Assembly (NCBI GenBank): GCA_021464245.1
Contig: JADCRB010000041.1
Location: 959,656-1,023,655, forward strand
Direction of reading: 5' to 3'
Source: Carallia brachiata
Taxonomy: Eukaryota; Streptophyta; Magnoliopsida; Malpighiales; Rhizophoraceae
DNA length: 64,000 nt
This document shows, piece after piece, positions 1 through 13,189 of this stretch (positions within the stretch are counted from its first letter, which is position 1; each line of letters begins with the position of its first letter). The notes under the pieces are model-generated. The model was not told the DNA's origin, did no database searches, and saw nothing but the letters and a program-made list of their open reading frames with translations. A program made the translations under genes and the position numbers.

Positions 1-1
1 A

Positions 2-3000
2 AGTCATAGTGTCAAGGCTGGAGAGCTCGTTGGAAAGGCATTTCTCTCAGCTGCAGTGAGTCTTTTACTCAATAAGATGGCATCTCCCGAAGTGTGGAAC
101 TTCTTCAGGGACCGAAAACTCCATCAACTGCGGAATGATCTGGAGATCAAAATGATCACTATCAGCAAATTTCTTGATGATGCAGAGGACAAGCAGCACA
201 CTGATCCCATTGTGAAGCAGTGCCATGACACGCTTAAAGATGCTGTCTATAATGCCGAAGACCTCTTGGATAAGATTGCTATTGAAGTTGAGCGATCCAA
301 GATGGAAGCTGAATCTCAAACCACTCTTGACAAGGTGAAAGATTTTGCCTCCTCTCTCAATCCATTTAAAACGGAAGAGTTGGAAGATATCCTTCGAACA
401 CTTCAACAATTAATCGACCAAATTAAAGCCCTTGGTCTGAAAGATGGAATTGAAAAATCATCATACCAAAGACCACCGACAACCTCAATTCCCGATGAAC
501 CCGTTACTTATGGCAGGGATGCTGACCAGCTAGCCATAATGGAATGGATGCTATCCGATGATGCAAACAATAGTAATCCGGAAGTACTTGCCATTGTGGG
601 CATGGGTGGCTTGGGTAAAACCACCCTTGCTCAAAATGTCTATGGTGACAGCAGAACAGATGAATGGTTTGATAAGAAGACATGGGTCTGCGTCTCTGAA
701 GAATTTAATGTTTCCAAGCTTACCAAAGACATTCTCCAAGGATTTACCAAGCAATCTTCAAATACTGACAATCTTGATCAACTTCAAAATCTATTAAAGG
801 AAGATTTAGCAGGAAAGAAATTTCTTCTTGTCTTGGATGATGTTTGGAACAAAGATTATCTTATGTGGCAACATTTTCTGAAATGTTTAATATTTGGGAG
901 AAAAGGAAGCAAGATCCTTGTCACGACACGTGAAATAGATGTTGCTGAAAAAATTCAAACTTCTCCACCTCATCTGCCAAAAAAATTAAAGGACGAGGAT
1001 TGCTGGTTGTTGTTCAAAAAGCATGCTTTCAGTGGGACAGGTTCCTCTAGTGCCCATCCGGACTTGGAAAGGATTGGGAGACAGCTGATTGAAAAGTGTG
1101 ATGGCTTACCTTTGGCTGCCAAAGTACTTGGAGGTGCCTTACGGTTCGAAAGAGACCCTAAAGAATGGAGAAATATACTGGAGAGTGATACGTGGAAATT
1201 ACACAAAAATAGCATATTTACAGTTCTTAAATTGAGTTATCAGTTTCTTCCATCTCATCTAAAACGGTGTTTTGCATATTGTGCAGTGTTCTCTAAAAAT
1301 TATAAATTTGAGAAAGAGAAACTAATCCGTTTATGGATGGCAGAAGGCTTTCTGACCCAACCTAAAGGAACATACAGATAGAAGTGGAAAAAGCAAGTGA
1401 AGTTTTCGATGATTTGGTGTCAAGGTCTTTTTTTCAACAATCCATAAAATGGAGATATTTTGTCATGCATGATCTTATAAGTGACTTGGCTAAATCTATT
1501 TCTGGAGAATTTTGCCTCAGACTTGGTGTGGATGCACCGTGCCAGATAACTGAGAGGATTCGTCACTTATGGGTTCAGTGGGGCACAGAGCTTGGAGTCC
1601 ATAACAAGATCTCCACAATCCAACATCTGCGCACGTTCTTACATATGGGACCATCGCAATGGCTTGCCAATATTGATGAAGAGGATATGCAGAATTTTTT
1701 GTCGACATTCACACGTCTCCGAGTTTTGTCCCTGTGTCATTACAGAAAGATTGGTTTGCCTGATTCATTTGGCCACTTAATTCATTTGCGCTATTTGGAT
1801 CTTTCTAAATCATCAATTGAGAGGTTGCCTGATTCTGTTGTCAGTTTGAGTAACTTAGAAATCTTAATCCTGTATGAGTGTGGATATCTCGTGGAGCTGC
1901 CAGCCGAAATTTCAAAATTAATCAACTTGTGTCAATTGGATATTAGAGGAACAAAACTGAGAAAGATGCCACCACATATGGGTAAACTGAAAAAGCTTGT
2001 AGAGTTGGATTATTTTATAGTGGGAAAGGAAGGTGATTGCAGCATCAAAGAGTTGGGACTACTTAGTCGCCTAGGGGGACACGTTCGAATTGAGGGACTT
2101 AGAAATGTTTCCAAAGCTGAAGAGTCATTGGAGGCCAATGTCAAGTGTAAGGATAAGCTGAAGGGTTTAGAATTGAGATGGGGTGATGAAGGTAGCGAAG
2201 ACTCACTGCATGAAAGAAATGTGCTTGAGAAGCTACGGCCACACACAAACATCGAACAACTTTCAATTAATGGGTACGCAGGGATGAGGTTTCCAGATTG
2301 GGTCGGAGATTCTTCTTTCTCACACATGGTGGAATTGAAGCTTGAAAAATGTAGCTATTGCTCATCCTTACCACCCCTTGGGCAGTTGGAATCGCTGAAG
2401 TGCCTCTCAATCGAAGGGCTGGATGGAATCACAGTTGTGGGGCCAGAGTTTTACGGGAATGGGAATAAACCGCCATTTGGAAGTCTGGAATGTTTAAAAT
2501 TTGGAAGGATGGCACAATGGGAAGAATGGGTTTCTTATACCAACATGGACGAGGGTGGTGATTCACTCACGTGCTTCCCGTTGTTAGGAACTCTTGAGAT
2601 CAGAGAATGCCCTAACTTGAAGAAAATTCAGCCCATGCGCCTGCCTTCTTTAACTCGACTTAAAATTGAGGAATGCGATTCACTAGCTTCACTTCCGAGG
2701 ACTCCTGCACTTAAAGACTTTCGGATTATGGATGGCTCTCGTGAAATGACATTAGATTTCTATTTTTCTCATTCGTCACCAACACTCCGAGTAGCAAGTT
2801 GGTACTCCCCTGATTGGCCAATAGAGATTTTGGAGCAAATGTTAGAATCTCCTATTTCCATTGATTTAGAAATTCTCTATGTCAAAGATTGGGATTCACT
2901 CAGGGCATTCCCACTGGATTTGTTCCCAAAGTTACAGGATCTTACGATCAATAATTGTCCAAATCTGGAATCCCTCTCGGCTGCAGCATCTCAGGAACGA

Positions 3001-3630
3001 CCTCCTCTCCAGTGTTTAAAATCCCTCTATTTGTTGCACTGCCCAAATTTGAAATGGCTTTCGGAGCGTATCCCTTCTCTCGTGAAGTTATTTATATTTA
3101 ATTGTCCATCAATTGCTACTTGGGATTGGCTTAGACTATACCCCAATATTACAGAGCTCATTCTTGGTGGTGATAGAAGGGAAGCCAGGTGCTATAAAGA
3201 GGTGGAGTCTTTCCCACCAGAAAACATGTTGTTGCCTTCCACCCTCACCTCTCTTCGAATTTGGTTCTTTCCAAATCTCAAGTCATTAGATAATGAGGGT
3301 CTTCAATCCCTCATTTCTCTTAGGAAATTGGAGTTTCAAGACTGCCCCAATCTGCAAGAAGTGTGGCTGCCTCCCACCCTCACTTCTCTTGAAATCTCAA
3401 AGCTTAGAAATCTGGAGTCATTGGATAATTGGGGACTTCACCGCCTCACCTCTCTTACTCAATTGAAGATCGTTGACTGTCCAAAGCTCCAATCCCTTCC
3501 AAAAGAAGGGCTCCCCTCCTCTCTTCAGCTCGTAGATATTGTTGAATGTCCTTTATTGCAAGTGGGCGAAGATTGGCCTTTCAACCCTCCACGATATTGG
3601 TCTTTCAACCCTTCACGAGGTTGGTTCTAA
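2..3630 (+). pseudogene. CC-NBS-LRR resistance gene, copy A (frameshifted, 5' end outside window)
   Basis: This is an intracellular immune receptor of the CNL class, RPP13-like/I2 type. The reading frame is already open at base 2, corresponding to codon 8 of copy C (40308), so only about 22 nt of coding sequence lie outside the window. An Rx-type coiled coil comes first, then NB-ARC with P-loop GMGGLGKTT (near 597-623), kinase-2 LVLDDVW (near 828-848), GLPLA (near 1102) and MHD (1465-1473), then LRRs to the stop. Compared with copy C, one G of a GGG run is missing at about 1367, so the first frame ends at TAG 1379-1381. The downstream frame is open from 1369 to 3630. One GAA codon is also missing nearby. 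Relative to copy C there are about 22 extra LRR codons near 2754-2820, and the C-terminus is 14 residues longer because copy C has a stop where A has Trp. The single frameshift could be real or a sequencing error; apart from it the gene looks healthy. Confidence 0.9.
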
Positions 3631-5824
3631 TTTTTTATTTCTTTGATTTGCTGCTTTCGTCTTCCACTCTCTTCACAAAACATTGCTCCGCTAAGGTAAT
3701 TTAGTACATTTCGTCTCCTTAACCTTTTTTTTGTCTCCCATGTGTAAGCTTTTCAACTTTAAAAGATTGTTCAATATATATCTCCCATACATAATTTTGT
3801 TTCAGTATTGGAACTGAACCGTTAACATTACTACTCATTGGCTTTACAGTTCATAGATATAGTTCCATAATTTTGGTCAGGTATTGTTGCTTTTTCAGTT
3901 TCCACCACCCGGTTAAATGGTGCACGTTCAGTATCAGCGATGGAGCACCAGTTCCACGAAGACCCAATTCCCTTTGTCCAAAGAAGGTTGTTCCGCAGAT
4001 CTATTTGAAGTTTTAATAGCCATTTCATGTTCCGCAGTTGCCATTGAGAGCTGATAACTTGCTGAGACTCGCTTTGCTGCGGCTTTGACAACTGGAATTT
4101 CAGAATGGTAAATTAATTCTTTGATTTTCCAATGTTAATGGAATTACGAGTCTCCATAATATGTAGCGATATAAAATTTGCAAGCTTCATTTCTTTAATC
4201 CATTACTTTCATATCATCTGTTGCAAGATGCCTTAGTTTTTCCTGTTTCTTTTTCTCATTTTCATACCACTAAATTCAGAACATATCTTTTGCCATTTCT
4301 GCGGTGATTGTGGTTGTGTTACTGTACATTCATAGGGAGTCAAGCAGCTTTATGCAAATTTCTTATAGTATGGTTCTTAATCAATAGCAGTTTTCGCTTG
4401 AAATTTCTTTACCACAATATTCCTCATAATTCTTTCTGATCTTAATTCCCTTTCCCACTTCTTTCTCCGTATTGTTTTTTTTTTTTTTTTCGCTAGTATA
4501 TTGTGGCATCTCGATGAAAATTTTCCAGATTCAGTCAAAAAATCATGATTTTGCTTTGTTGCGTTCATAAAACTATATATAATTAAACTTAGTGAAATCT
4601 CTAGTCCAAAATCACACTGGAAAAACTGTTTAGGCCACATACTGAAATGCAATAGTTTCATTGATTAAAAATTTTCAAATGTTTACACGTGAACTTGTTT
4701 CTCATTTTGGTATACATCTATTTTAAGATGTCACCTGAACATATTGGATCCAAAAACTTGACCTGGTAATTGAATCTATTGGTGATGTTTCTGAGGCTCA
4801 CAGGGACCAGCCCTTTTGGTGGAGTTTTTCTCTCCAGGATTTAACTATCGGTCATGATAGTTAAGAAAGCCTGTTGAAGATATTTTGTAATAGCTTTATT
4901 AGCTTGTTTTGTTTGTGTTTACATGGTTAAATTTGAAATTTTTTTGAATTAGAGAGATACTTGTTTAATCAAGTAATCATCTCAAGTGTGTAAGCTTATA
5001 CAATGTTTAATTTTGAATCATGAATTTAAAATTTGTTTTTCGAATCTAGTTTGTACAAAGCTCTCATATATTGATAAGCAAGGATCTAATGAAAAGAAGC
5101 CATTTTACAAATTTCCTTGTCTCCCTCTATCTCCCATCTTTGTTCTGCTGTGTTCTTCATGTTTCTGGTTTTGCTTATGCTGCAATTTCAGAGACTGCAT
5201 AAATCTTTAACTTCCTAAACCAACAACCCAACCTGACATGTTTGCCCATTAAGGCTATATTAGATAAAAGCGCATCCAACTGATAATGAATTTTTACATG
5301 GTCCTCTTAAAAGCGAAGGATACCGGCTAATCTATGAGATACAAATTCATTTTCATTATTTTACTGAGGATAAGCTTTTGTAAACACAGATCGGAAACAA
5401 AACAGCTATTGCTTTGACTATAAGATGAATTAGCCCTTTTCAAGGAGAAAACATCTGGGAACCAAAAAGAGATTTACGCGTACATACTCATGAGATTCTC
5501 TAGGCATTGAGACAAATTAAAGCTGCAAACACTGCTATAGATGCTTGTAATGAGAGCTAATACTTGTTGTGTCCACAATGTACTCAGTGCGTATATGGCA
5601 TTGACAAAAAGAGATTTAAAAGCTGATAATGCTTCAGATGTAGTAGTGAATGTGAAAGTTGTGCAATGGCTCAGATAGGAGTTGCTTTCAGATCCAATTG
5701 GAGCGAGTCTGGATTACCCATCTTTCTTGTTCGTCATTTCTGCAATGTTTTGTATCACCAAGCTTTGTTACATAGCATTGGCAAAGACACAAGTGAGAAG
5801 ACGCAAATTTAGACATAAAAGTTT

Positions 5825-6052
5825 GGAAAAAACTACATTTTCGGAAGAAAAAGCGCCCGAATTGTTGCCCGAATGCAACTAGGTGGATTCAATGTGCAAC
5901 CGACCGAATTGCATGTACAACCAATTATAAGAAGAAAATTGCTCTTATATTTAGTTGCACATGCAATTCGATCGGTTGCACATTGAATCCGACTGATTGC
6001 ATTCGGGCAGCAATTCGAACACATTTTTTTTTTGAAAACGTAACAGTGCTCT
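5825..6052. mobile_element. Foldback MITE, hAT-like (228 bp)
   Basis: This 228-bp insertion is absent from the collinear site downstream of copy C (near 46045). It is flanked by the 8-bp direct repeat AAAAGTTT (5817-5824 and 6053-6060), the duplication size of hAT elements. The interior is a long imperfect hairpin: about 68 nt from 5853 pair with the arm ending near 6020, with only about 30 nt of loop. The arms share blocks such as GCCCGAAT/ATTCGGGC and TTCAATGTGCAACCGA with its complement. There is no coding capacity. The superfamily is inferred from duplication size. Confidence 0.8.
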
Positions 6053-7568
6053 AAAAGTTTTATGGTGGTTTCATGTTATGTCAGGCTATATTTACTGTAG
6101 AGTTGTTTAAGGATATTTTTGACAAAGTATCTTCTTCATTTTTTTTTTTATGTTTTTTTTGATGAATTTTTAATTGGATATTAATAAATAAATACAAGAA
6201 TAGATGTAGGTTCATTTTATTTGATAATAACTATTAATCATATAGTCGTGATTATATTATAAATTATACTCAGACGTATAAAATCTCACAAAAAGCGTAG
6301 TTAGGATGTGGACTCTTATTCTCACAATTAAAAATCTTCTGACTACTGTACCTTGATGGCCTATTTTAGGGTGCATATTGAAACGGCCCAAGTCGGCAAG
6401 TTGTGATGATTAGTTCTAATGGCCGCGCGCCTAATTTGATTGAACCAAGTCCCTTACTAAGGAGAAAATTCCACCCTTTAACACGGTGTTTTATTTTATT
6501 TTATTTTTTCCAGTCAATTTTACGCCGTGTTTTCGACCACTAGAATTAATTTAAGGGCTCCCAAGCTTTTAAATTTAAGAAGAGATTGGACAATTAAATT
6601 TTACTGTTTATTTTAATATTTTAAATTGAGAGAGATAGAGTGTAAAGTACTCCTTTCACTCTTCAAAAAGACTTATATAATACATCTCTTTATTAACAAT
6701 TAACATCTAATCATTGACAATTTCTGAGTTAAAAAAAAAAAAAACGACAGTGCTTTAGACTAAGTACAAGGTCCTGAATCGGTGGACAGCTAGAGATGCC
6801 ACTAACGGGAAGGTGCATTCATTCACGGTACTCTTTTACTAGTTCTGATTGGTCCTTTGTCTCTTGGTCAAAAAAAAAAAAATTTGGTCCTTTGTCTCTG
6901 CCTTTTTTTTTTTTTCACATAACATACGTTTTTAATTAAACCCCCTCATGCCCAAATGATCCCTAATCCACGATGAACAAACAATTATATAATATTATGT
7001 CCCATGCCATGTGCAATCCCATGTTTGGTATAGGACAATAACGTTATGTTATTGTGTCAATTCTACTCAGGAGAAAGTACAAAAAAAATATACGTGAATG
7101 TAAAAAGTAAAAAATGAGCTAACAATACGTTGTAATTAACTGTATTTTTTTTTTTGCAACCAAACATTCAGACTCTGTAACAAAACAAAAAATGAGTTAT
7201 CTTCATTTTTAGTTAAAAAACTTACACATCAAGTTAGAAAAAAAGATACAACTGATTACATCGTCACTTTCATATTTCTAATATTTTTCCTGTAGATGTA
7301 ATAGGCCTGTAAAAAGTAAATCACTTGCACTAACTCAAGTGGTTTTAAGCTTTTGAGCTTACCAAGAGTCTGTAAGGTTAAATCTGATTCGTACGTCAAA
7401 TATCTCACGTTAAGTGACGTGTGGTGCAAAGTGATACCTTTCATTGGTAAAGGACTTGATAAAATTCTTTTCCAACTAACAACTTTGATTATTTCTCAAT
7501 TCTGAAGAAAAAAAAAAAAAAAAGATTACGTGCCAAACACTGCCAGATGTTGGGCAAGGTTACGGTAC

Positions 7569-7588
7569 TTATATATATATATATATAT
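7569..7588. repeat. (TA)n microsatellite
   Basis: A short TA dinucleotide run. A slightly different length occurs at the duplicated site near 47519-47535, and an interrupted version lies near 62192-62210. Confidence 0.9.
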
Positions 7589-7941
7589 CAAGAAGAAAAT
7601 ATTGTTTTAAAAAAAATATTATTGCATCATTAGAAAAATATATTGCTGTCTCACAAAAATGTCATGCATTTTTAATGTATTGAAAAAATCAAAATGTATT
7701 GCATGTATAGCAAAATGTATTAAACTTGTTAAAAGTATATCATCGAAAAAATATACTACGCAAAGATGTACTATATTTTTGTTTGTGTAAAAAAAAAAAA
7801 GAGAATACCTGAAGTTTCAAAGTTGTCCAATTCTTCTCCTTCTATGGTCATAAGAAATAAATTTAATATAGGTATATATATATATATATATGAAACAAGA
7901 GAATACTTTCTCAACCAAAGAAAAAAGAAGAATTTAGAAGT

Positions 7942-8547
7942 AGGGGTGTTAAAAAAAAATTGAAAATTTCAGTTAAGCGAGAAAATCGAGCTGAACTGAA
8001 TTAAATTTTCAGTTAATCGAATCAATTTTATAATTAGTTAATCGAACCGAATAAAAATTGAAAATTTCAATTCAATTTCAGTTTCTAATATTTAAAAACT
8101 GTAATTAACCGAACCAAACCGAATATTATTATATATATGTGTGGGTACACACATATACGTATGTATATATATGTATGTTTTTTTTAATAATAAGAAAAAA
8201 TATTACTAATACAATAACTATTAATAAATAAATAAATTTTAATAAAATATTATTAAATCACAAATAATCATTTATTTATTTTTATATTTAATGATAGTTA
8301 TATTTTTTAAAAAAAATATATATCAAAAATATTTGTTTACATTTAGATTATAATTTAAAATTTTTTTGTTATTAAATTCAGTTAACTGAATAGTTAACCG
8401 AAACCGAATCAAAATTATCAGTTAACCGAATTTCAGTTAACTGAAATTTCAGTTTGGAAACAGTTTCAATTTTATATAATCGAAAGTTTCAGTTTAGGAA
8501 CAATTATGGTGGTTCAGTTCAGTTAACCGAACCGTGAACACCTCCAC
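7942..8547. mobile_element. MITE, hAT-like (about 606 bp)
   Basis: This insertion is absent from both other copies of the segment (empty sites near 47870 and 62545). It is flanked by TTAGAAGT at 7934-7941 and 8548-8555, an 8-bp duplication. The ends are short imperfect inverted repeats (GGGGTGTT at the left, AACACCTC at the right). Subterminal regions are rich in short CAGTTAA/TTAACTG and CGGTT-type inverted motifs, and the centre is AT-rich. There is no ORF. It inserted after this duplicate separated from the others. Confidence 0.75.
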
Positions 8548-9120
8548 TTAGAAGTGAGATGTAATTTCATTAAAATATTATCCTCAGAAACAACAATAGT
8601 TATTTTTTAGGACAAACATGCAATTTATTTTCAAAAAAAGGACCGACATGCAAGATCACAATCGTAGTTGGTAAAATAACGAGATACTGTAGTTGGTAAA
8701 ATTATGAGTAAATAATAACATAAAAATAAATATTAATTAATAAATTAATTGTTTAGAACAGTTAATTCATTAAAATTAAGAAATCAAAATATAAAGACTT
8801 CATTTTATTTACGTAGTGGACTATCTTAAGTGAAATATACTTAGGTCAGAAGACAATTAATATGGGTCCCAAAAAAAAAAAAAAAAAGAAGATGATCATG
8901 TTAATTTGTAGTCTTATCATGATTTTGATTACGCATCCAATTATTATAAATACATAATAATTAATCATTATCTTAGTATTATAACATAATTTTTTTAGTT
9001 TTAACATTGGATTGGCGCTCTACAGATTATTAGGAAAAAATTATGTATAGAAAAAAAACAAAATTTATAATACTTAATAAAAATTGTCTACCACTCTCAC
9101 AATTATATATGATTATGACT

Positions 9121-9377
9121 TAAATTTATCTCAACCGACTTAAATCATGACTTTTGTATAGAATGACCGATTTTTTAACCATCAGACCGCAATTATCATT
9201 CGTATAACATAATACTTTATAGATGTTATCATGATTTGTACCATTCCATCATCAAAATGCCAGCACACTTTATAGATGTTTTTGTTTTGGCATTAAAAAT
9301 GATTTCTTTTCATCTTTTCTTGTTAATTTGTTTCATTTTCCTATAACTCATGACTTTTCCAAATTTTTTGGTGAATA
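9121..9377. other. About 250-bp indel relative to the copy C flank
   Basis: Here the copy A flank contains sequence missing from the copy C flank (junction near 48437). Both sides carry TAAATTT, so a microhomology-mediated deletion in the copy C flank is the simplest reading. An insertion with a 7-bp duplication is possible, but the segment has no terminal inverted repeats. Confidence 0.6.
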
Positions 9378-10544
9378 AATTTTGGTGCAAATTTTTTGAA
9401 ATCCTGTGCTCTTTCTTTTATGGGTTCAAATATGCGGTTTTCAAAATAAACGTTTAAACTCATTAGAGCCTGCTTTTCAAAGATATAGTATTACTAATGT
9501 TGAGATTTTGAATGAAAAAGACATCAGTTAAATTGCAAGATTTTGGCTGGTATTATAACGATGGGCTTTGATATTTAAATTGGTACAAAACAAAGTTTCT
9601 GTTCAATTTGCTAAAAATCATAAAAGCAGTGTACATTTTTTTGACTTATTTGCTATTTTCATACAAGATTTTTATTACTCTTATTTCGTTGCACAAGAAT
9701 TTGAAGCAACGCAGTATTAGACAAACTAATTTTATGATATTTTATTATTTAACTCTAAATTGTGTTTCAGTTAATCTTATTTTTTTTGGGACTATATGGA
9801 AGACAAAAGATCAGGAAATCAGAGCAGAGTTACTAAGACTAAAATATAAGAAGTAAAAATCGCAATAGATTGTTTTAACTAATTGTGCTAAATTTTATTT
9901 TAGACTTATATTTTCTTGATAAAATTAGTCTGATTTAGACAGAAAAAAAAAATTGTTATTGCTCTTGCTTCTTTTCCTTTATCTCGGAGATGAAAGATAT
10001 GCCTCAATATACCTTTTTACACTGTTGGGCGGCTTCAACATGTCAGGAAATTCTTTTACACAACGAGAACTGGGAAATCGATCCCCACATAGAATTTTCA
10101 TTTTTTCTTCTTATATTTGTTTTTTTACCCTTTTTTTTTTCTTGTCCCGAAGACGCTCTGATAGATGATACATCTTTATGATCGTTCATACTCTATTGGG
10201 CATCTACAAAAATGGGGCATTCCTATTTTTTGACAAAGACTTGTCATTAAATTTTCACTAATCACATAGTCTAGTAATAAAATAGATAAATTCTCAATTT
10301 TTGCAACCGAGGCTTAAATTCATACTTGAAAGATTCGAACTTGAACTATAGTCTTGTTGATGGCATAAGTGGCTGGAGTTCACTCCCATGTTAGACACTT
10401 GGCAAAACATACTTCTGCATCAAATTTAAAATGAAATTGATTGTACACTGATGCACATCAAATGTTTTAGTGCTTTCACTGGCTAACCAGTTATTGTGTT
10501 TTCTTTTCGCCATATGAGAAATTAAAAACCAGTAAATAAAAACC

Positions 10545-13189
10545 TGAGGGTCCGTTTGGAATGAATTTTGTTTTCTTTTTTCTGTTTATTTTTCACAAAA
10601 AAAACAGAAAACATGTTTGGTATTGATTTTGTTTTCTGTTTTCTGTTTTCTGTTGAAAAATTAAAAGTGTTTTTTAAAGAAAAAAAAATTTAGGAAAACA
10701 ATAAGGGGATTTGGAGACGCTGTCAGGTTTTTGTTTCTGCTTTTTAATTTCTGTTTTTTGTTTTTGCTGTTTGCTGAATTTTTGTGTTTATTGCTGTCAT
10801 ATTTTTTTTTTTTTATAAGAATAAAAAAATAGGTAGAAAAAGGATAGTGAGAAAAATGGTAAAAAAAGTATAAATATAGAGAGAAAAATGGGAGAGAGAG
10901 AGAGAGAGAAAGAGCGTAGAGAGAGAATGAGTAGAGAGAGAAAAAGGAGAGAGAAAGAGAGAAGAAAGAGAATGAGTAGAGATAATGACATAAAGAGAAA
11001 GGGTTGAGAAAGAATGAGTAAACAGAATAGTAGAGAGAGAAAATGAGAGAGAGAGGGTAGAGAGAGAATGAGTAGAGAAAATGACAAAGAGAGAAAGAAA
11101 AGAGAGAGAGGATAGAGAAAGAACGAGTAAAAAGAATGATAGAGAGAGAAAAATGAGGAGAGAGAGGGTAAAGAGAGAATGAGTAGAGAGAATGGTAAAA
11201 CAAGAAAAAAGTGAAAGAGTCTGGGTAGAGAGAGAATGAATAGAGAGAGAAAAAGGAGAGAGAGAGAGGGTAGAGAGAGAATGGTAGAAATAGAAAAAAA
11301 GGGAGAGAGGAGAGAGAGAAGGATAGAGATAGAAAAAGGAGAGAGAGAGTAGAGAGAGAATGAGTAGAGAGAGAAAATAGAGAGAGAGATGGTAGAGAGA
11401 GAATGGTAGAGATATAAAAAAAGGGAGAGAGGAGAGAGAGAATGATAGAGATAGAAAAATGAGAGAGAGGGTAGAGAGAGAATGAGTAGAGAGAGAAAAT
11501 AGAGAGAGAGGGTATAGAGAGAATGGTAGAGATAGAAAAAAAAGGGAGCGAGGAGAGAGAGAAAATAGAGAGAGAGAGAGAGGGTAGAGAGAGAATGGTA
11601 GAGATAGAAAAGGGAGAGAGAGGGTAGAGAGAGAATGAGTTGAGAGAGAAAGAGTAGTGAGAGAAAAAATATGAATGGATAGAGAGAAGAAGAGCAAAGA
11701 GAGATATGGTAAAGAGGGTGGATAGAGAAAGAAAATGTTGTGAGAGAAAGTATAGAAAAAAAAGTGAAAAACAAAATCGGAAAGCTATTTTTATTGTTTT
11801 CCCAATTTGATTTTTTTCTTTGAAAAACACTTTTAACTTTTCAACAAAAAACAGAAAACAGAATCAATAACAAACATGTTTCCTGTTTTTTTGTGAAAAA
11901 TAAACAGAAAACAGAAAACTTAAACCACTCTAAACGGGCCCTAAAGCTTTCCGATTTTGTTTTTTACTGTTTTTTTCTATACTTTCTCTCACAACATTTT
12001 TTTTCTATATCCACCCTCTTTACCATTTCTCTCTTTACTCATCCTCTCTCTATCCCTCTATATTTTTTCTCTCACTACTCTTTCTCTCTCTACTCATTCT
12101 CTCTCTACCTTCTCTCTCCCTTTTCTATCTCTACCATTCTCTCTCTACTCTCTCTCTATTTTCTCTCTCTACTCATTCTCTCTCTACCTTCTCTCTCCTT
12201 TTTCTATCTCTATCATTCTCTCTCCACCCTCTCTCCCCTTTTTCTATCTCTACCATTCTCTCTCTACCCTCTCTCTTTTCTCTCTCTACTCATTCTTTCT
12301 CTACCATCTTTCTCCTTTTTCTCTTTCTACCATTCTCTCTACTAATTTTTCCTCTACCCACTCTCTCTCTCTCTTCTTTTTCTCCCTCAACCATTCTCTC
12401 TACTCATTCTCTCTATACCCGCTCTCTCTCTCATTTTCCTCTCTCTACCATGCTCTCTTCTTTTTCTTGCTCTATCATTCTCTTTACTCGTTCTCTCTCT
12501 ACCATCTCTCTCTCTCTCTCTCTCTTTTCCCTCTACCATTCTCTGTCTACCCAGATTCTCTCTCCTTTCTGTCTACCCACATTCTCTCTCATTTTTCTCG
12601 CTCTACTATTATCTCTCTACCCTCTCTCTCTCCTTTTCTATCTCTATTCATTCTCTCTCTACCCAGACTCTCTCTCTTCTTTCTTGTTTTACCATTCTTT
12701 CTACTCATTCTCTCTCTGTCCTCTCTCTCTCTCTCATTTTTCTCTCTCTATCATTCTCTTTACTCGTTCTTTCTCTACCCTCTCTCTCTTTTCTCTCTCT
12801 GTGATTTTATCTACTCATTCTCTCTCTACCCTCTCTCTCTCTCTCATTTTTCTCTCTCTACTATTCTGTTTACTCATTCTTTCTCAACCTTTTCTCTTTC
12901 TGTCATTCTCTTTACTCATTCCCTTTCTTCTCTCTTTCTCTCTCTTTTTCTCTCTACTCATTCTCTCTCTACCCTCTTTCTCTCTCTCTCTCTCTCCCAT
13001 TTTCTCTCTATATTTATACTCTTTTACATTTCTCCTCACGAGTCCTTTTTCTAATCTTTTTTTTTAGTATTATAGAAAAAAAACAAAATTGACAGCAATA
13101 AACACAAAAATTCAGCAAACAGCAAAAACAAAAAACAGAAAATGAAAAACAGAAACAAAAAACTGATAGCGTCTCCAAACGGGCCCTCA
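10545..13189. mobile_element. Long foldback element with GA/CT-repeat arms (about 2.6 kb)
   Basis: This insertion is absent from the copy C flank, where the empty site is at 49621-49640. Its ends are near-identical inverted repeats (TGAGGGTCCGTTTGG at 10545 and the complement of TGAGGGCCCGTTTGG ending 13189). A second terminal-type motif, AAACGGGCCCT, lies in the middle (11932-11942). The left arm is a purine-rich array of GAGAGAGAATGAGTAGAGAGA-like units (about 10850-11760). The right arm (about 11960-13030) is its inverted counterpart, CTCT-rich. The arms continue outwards through matched unique sequence, ending in GGAGACGCT (10711) and AGCGTCTCC (13168). The target duplication is unclear, 2-3 bp (GA or TGA/AGA), so PIF/Harbinger-like is only a guess. 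Reading frames up to 389 codons here are translations of the repeat, rich in F, S, L and Y, not genes. Confidence 0.8.

Noticed and set aside
10661..13067. Several long overlapping open frames (up to 389 codons) rich in Phe, Ser, Leu and Tyr
   Set aside because: They are translations of the GA/CT repeat arms, open in several frames on the same strand, with no domain and extreme composition.
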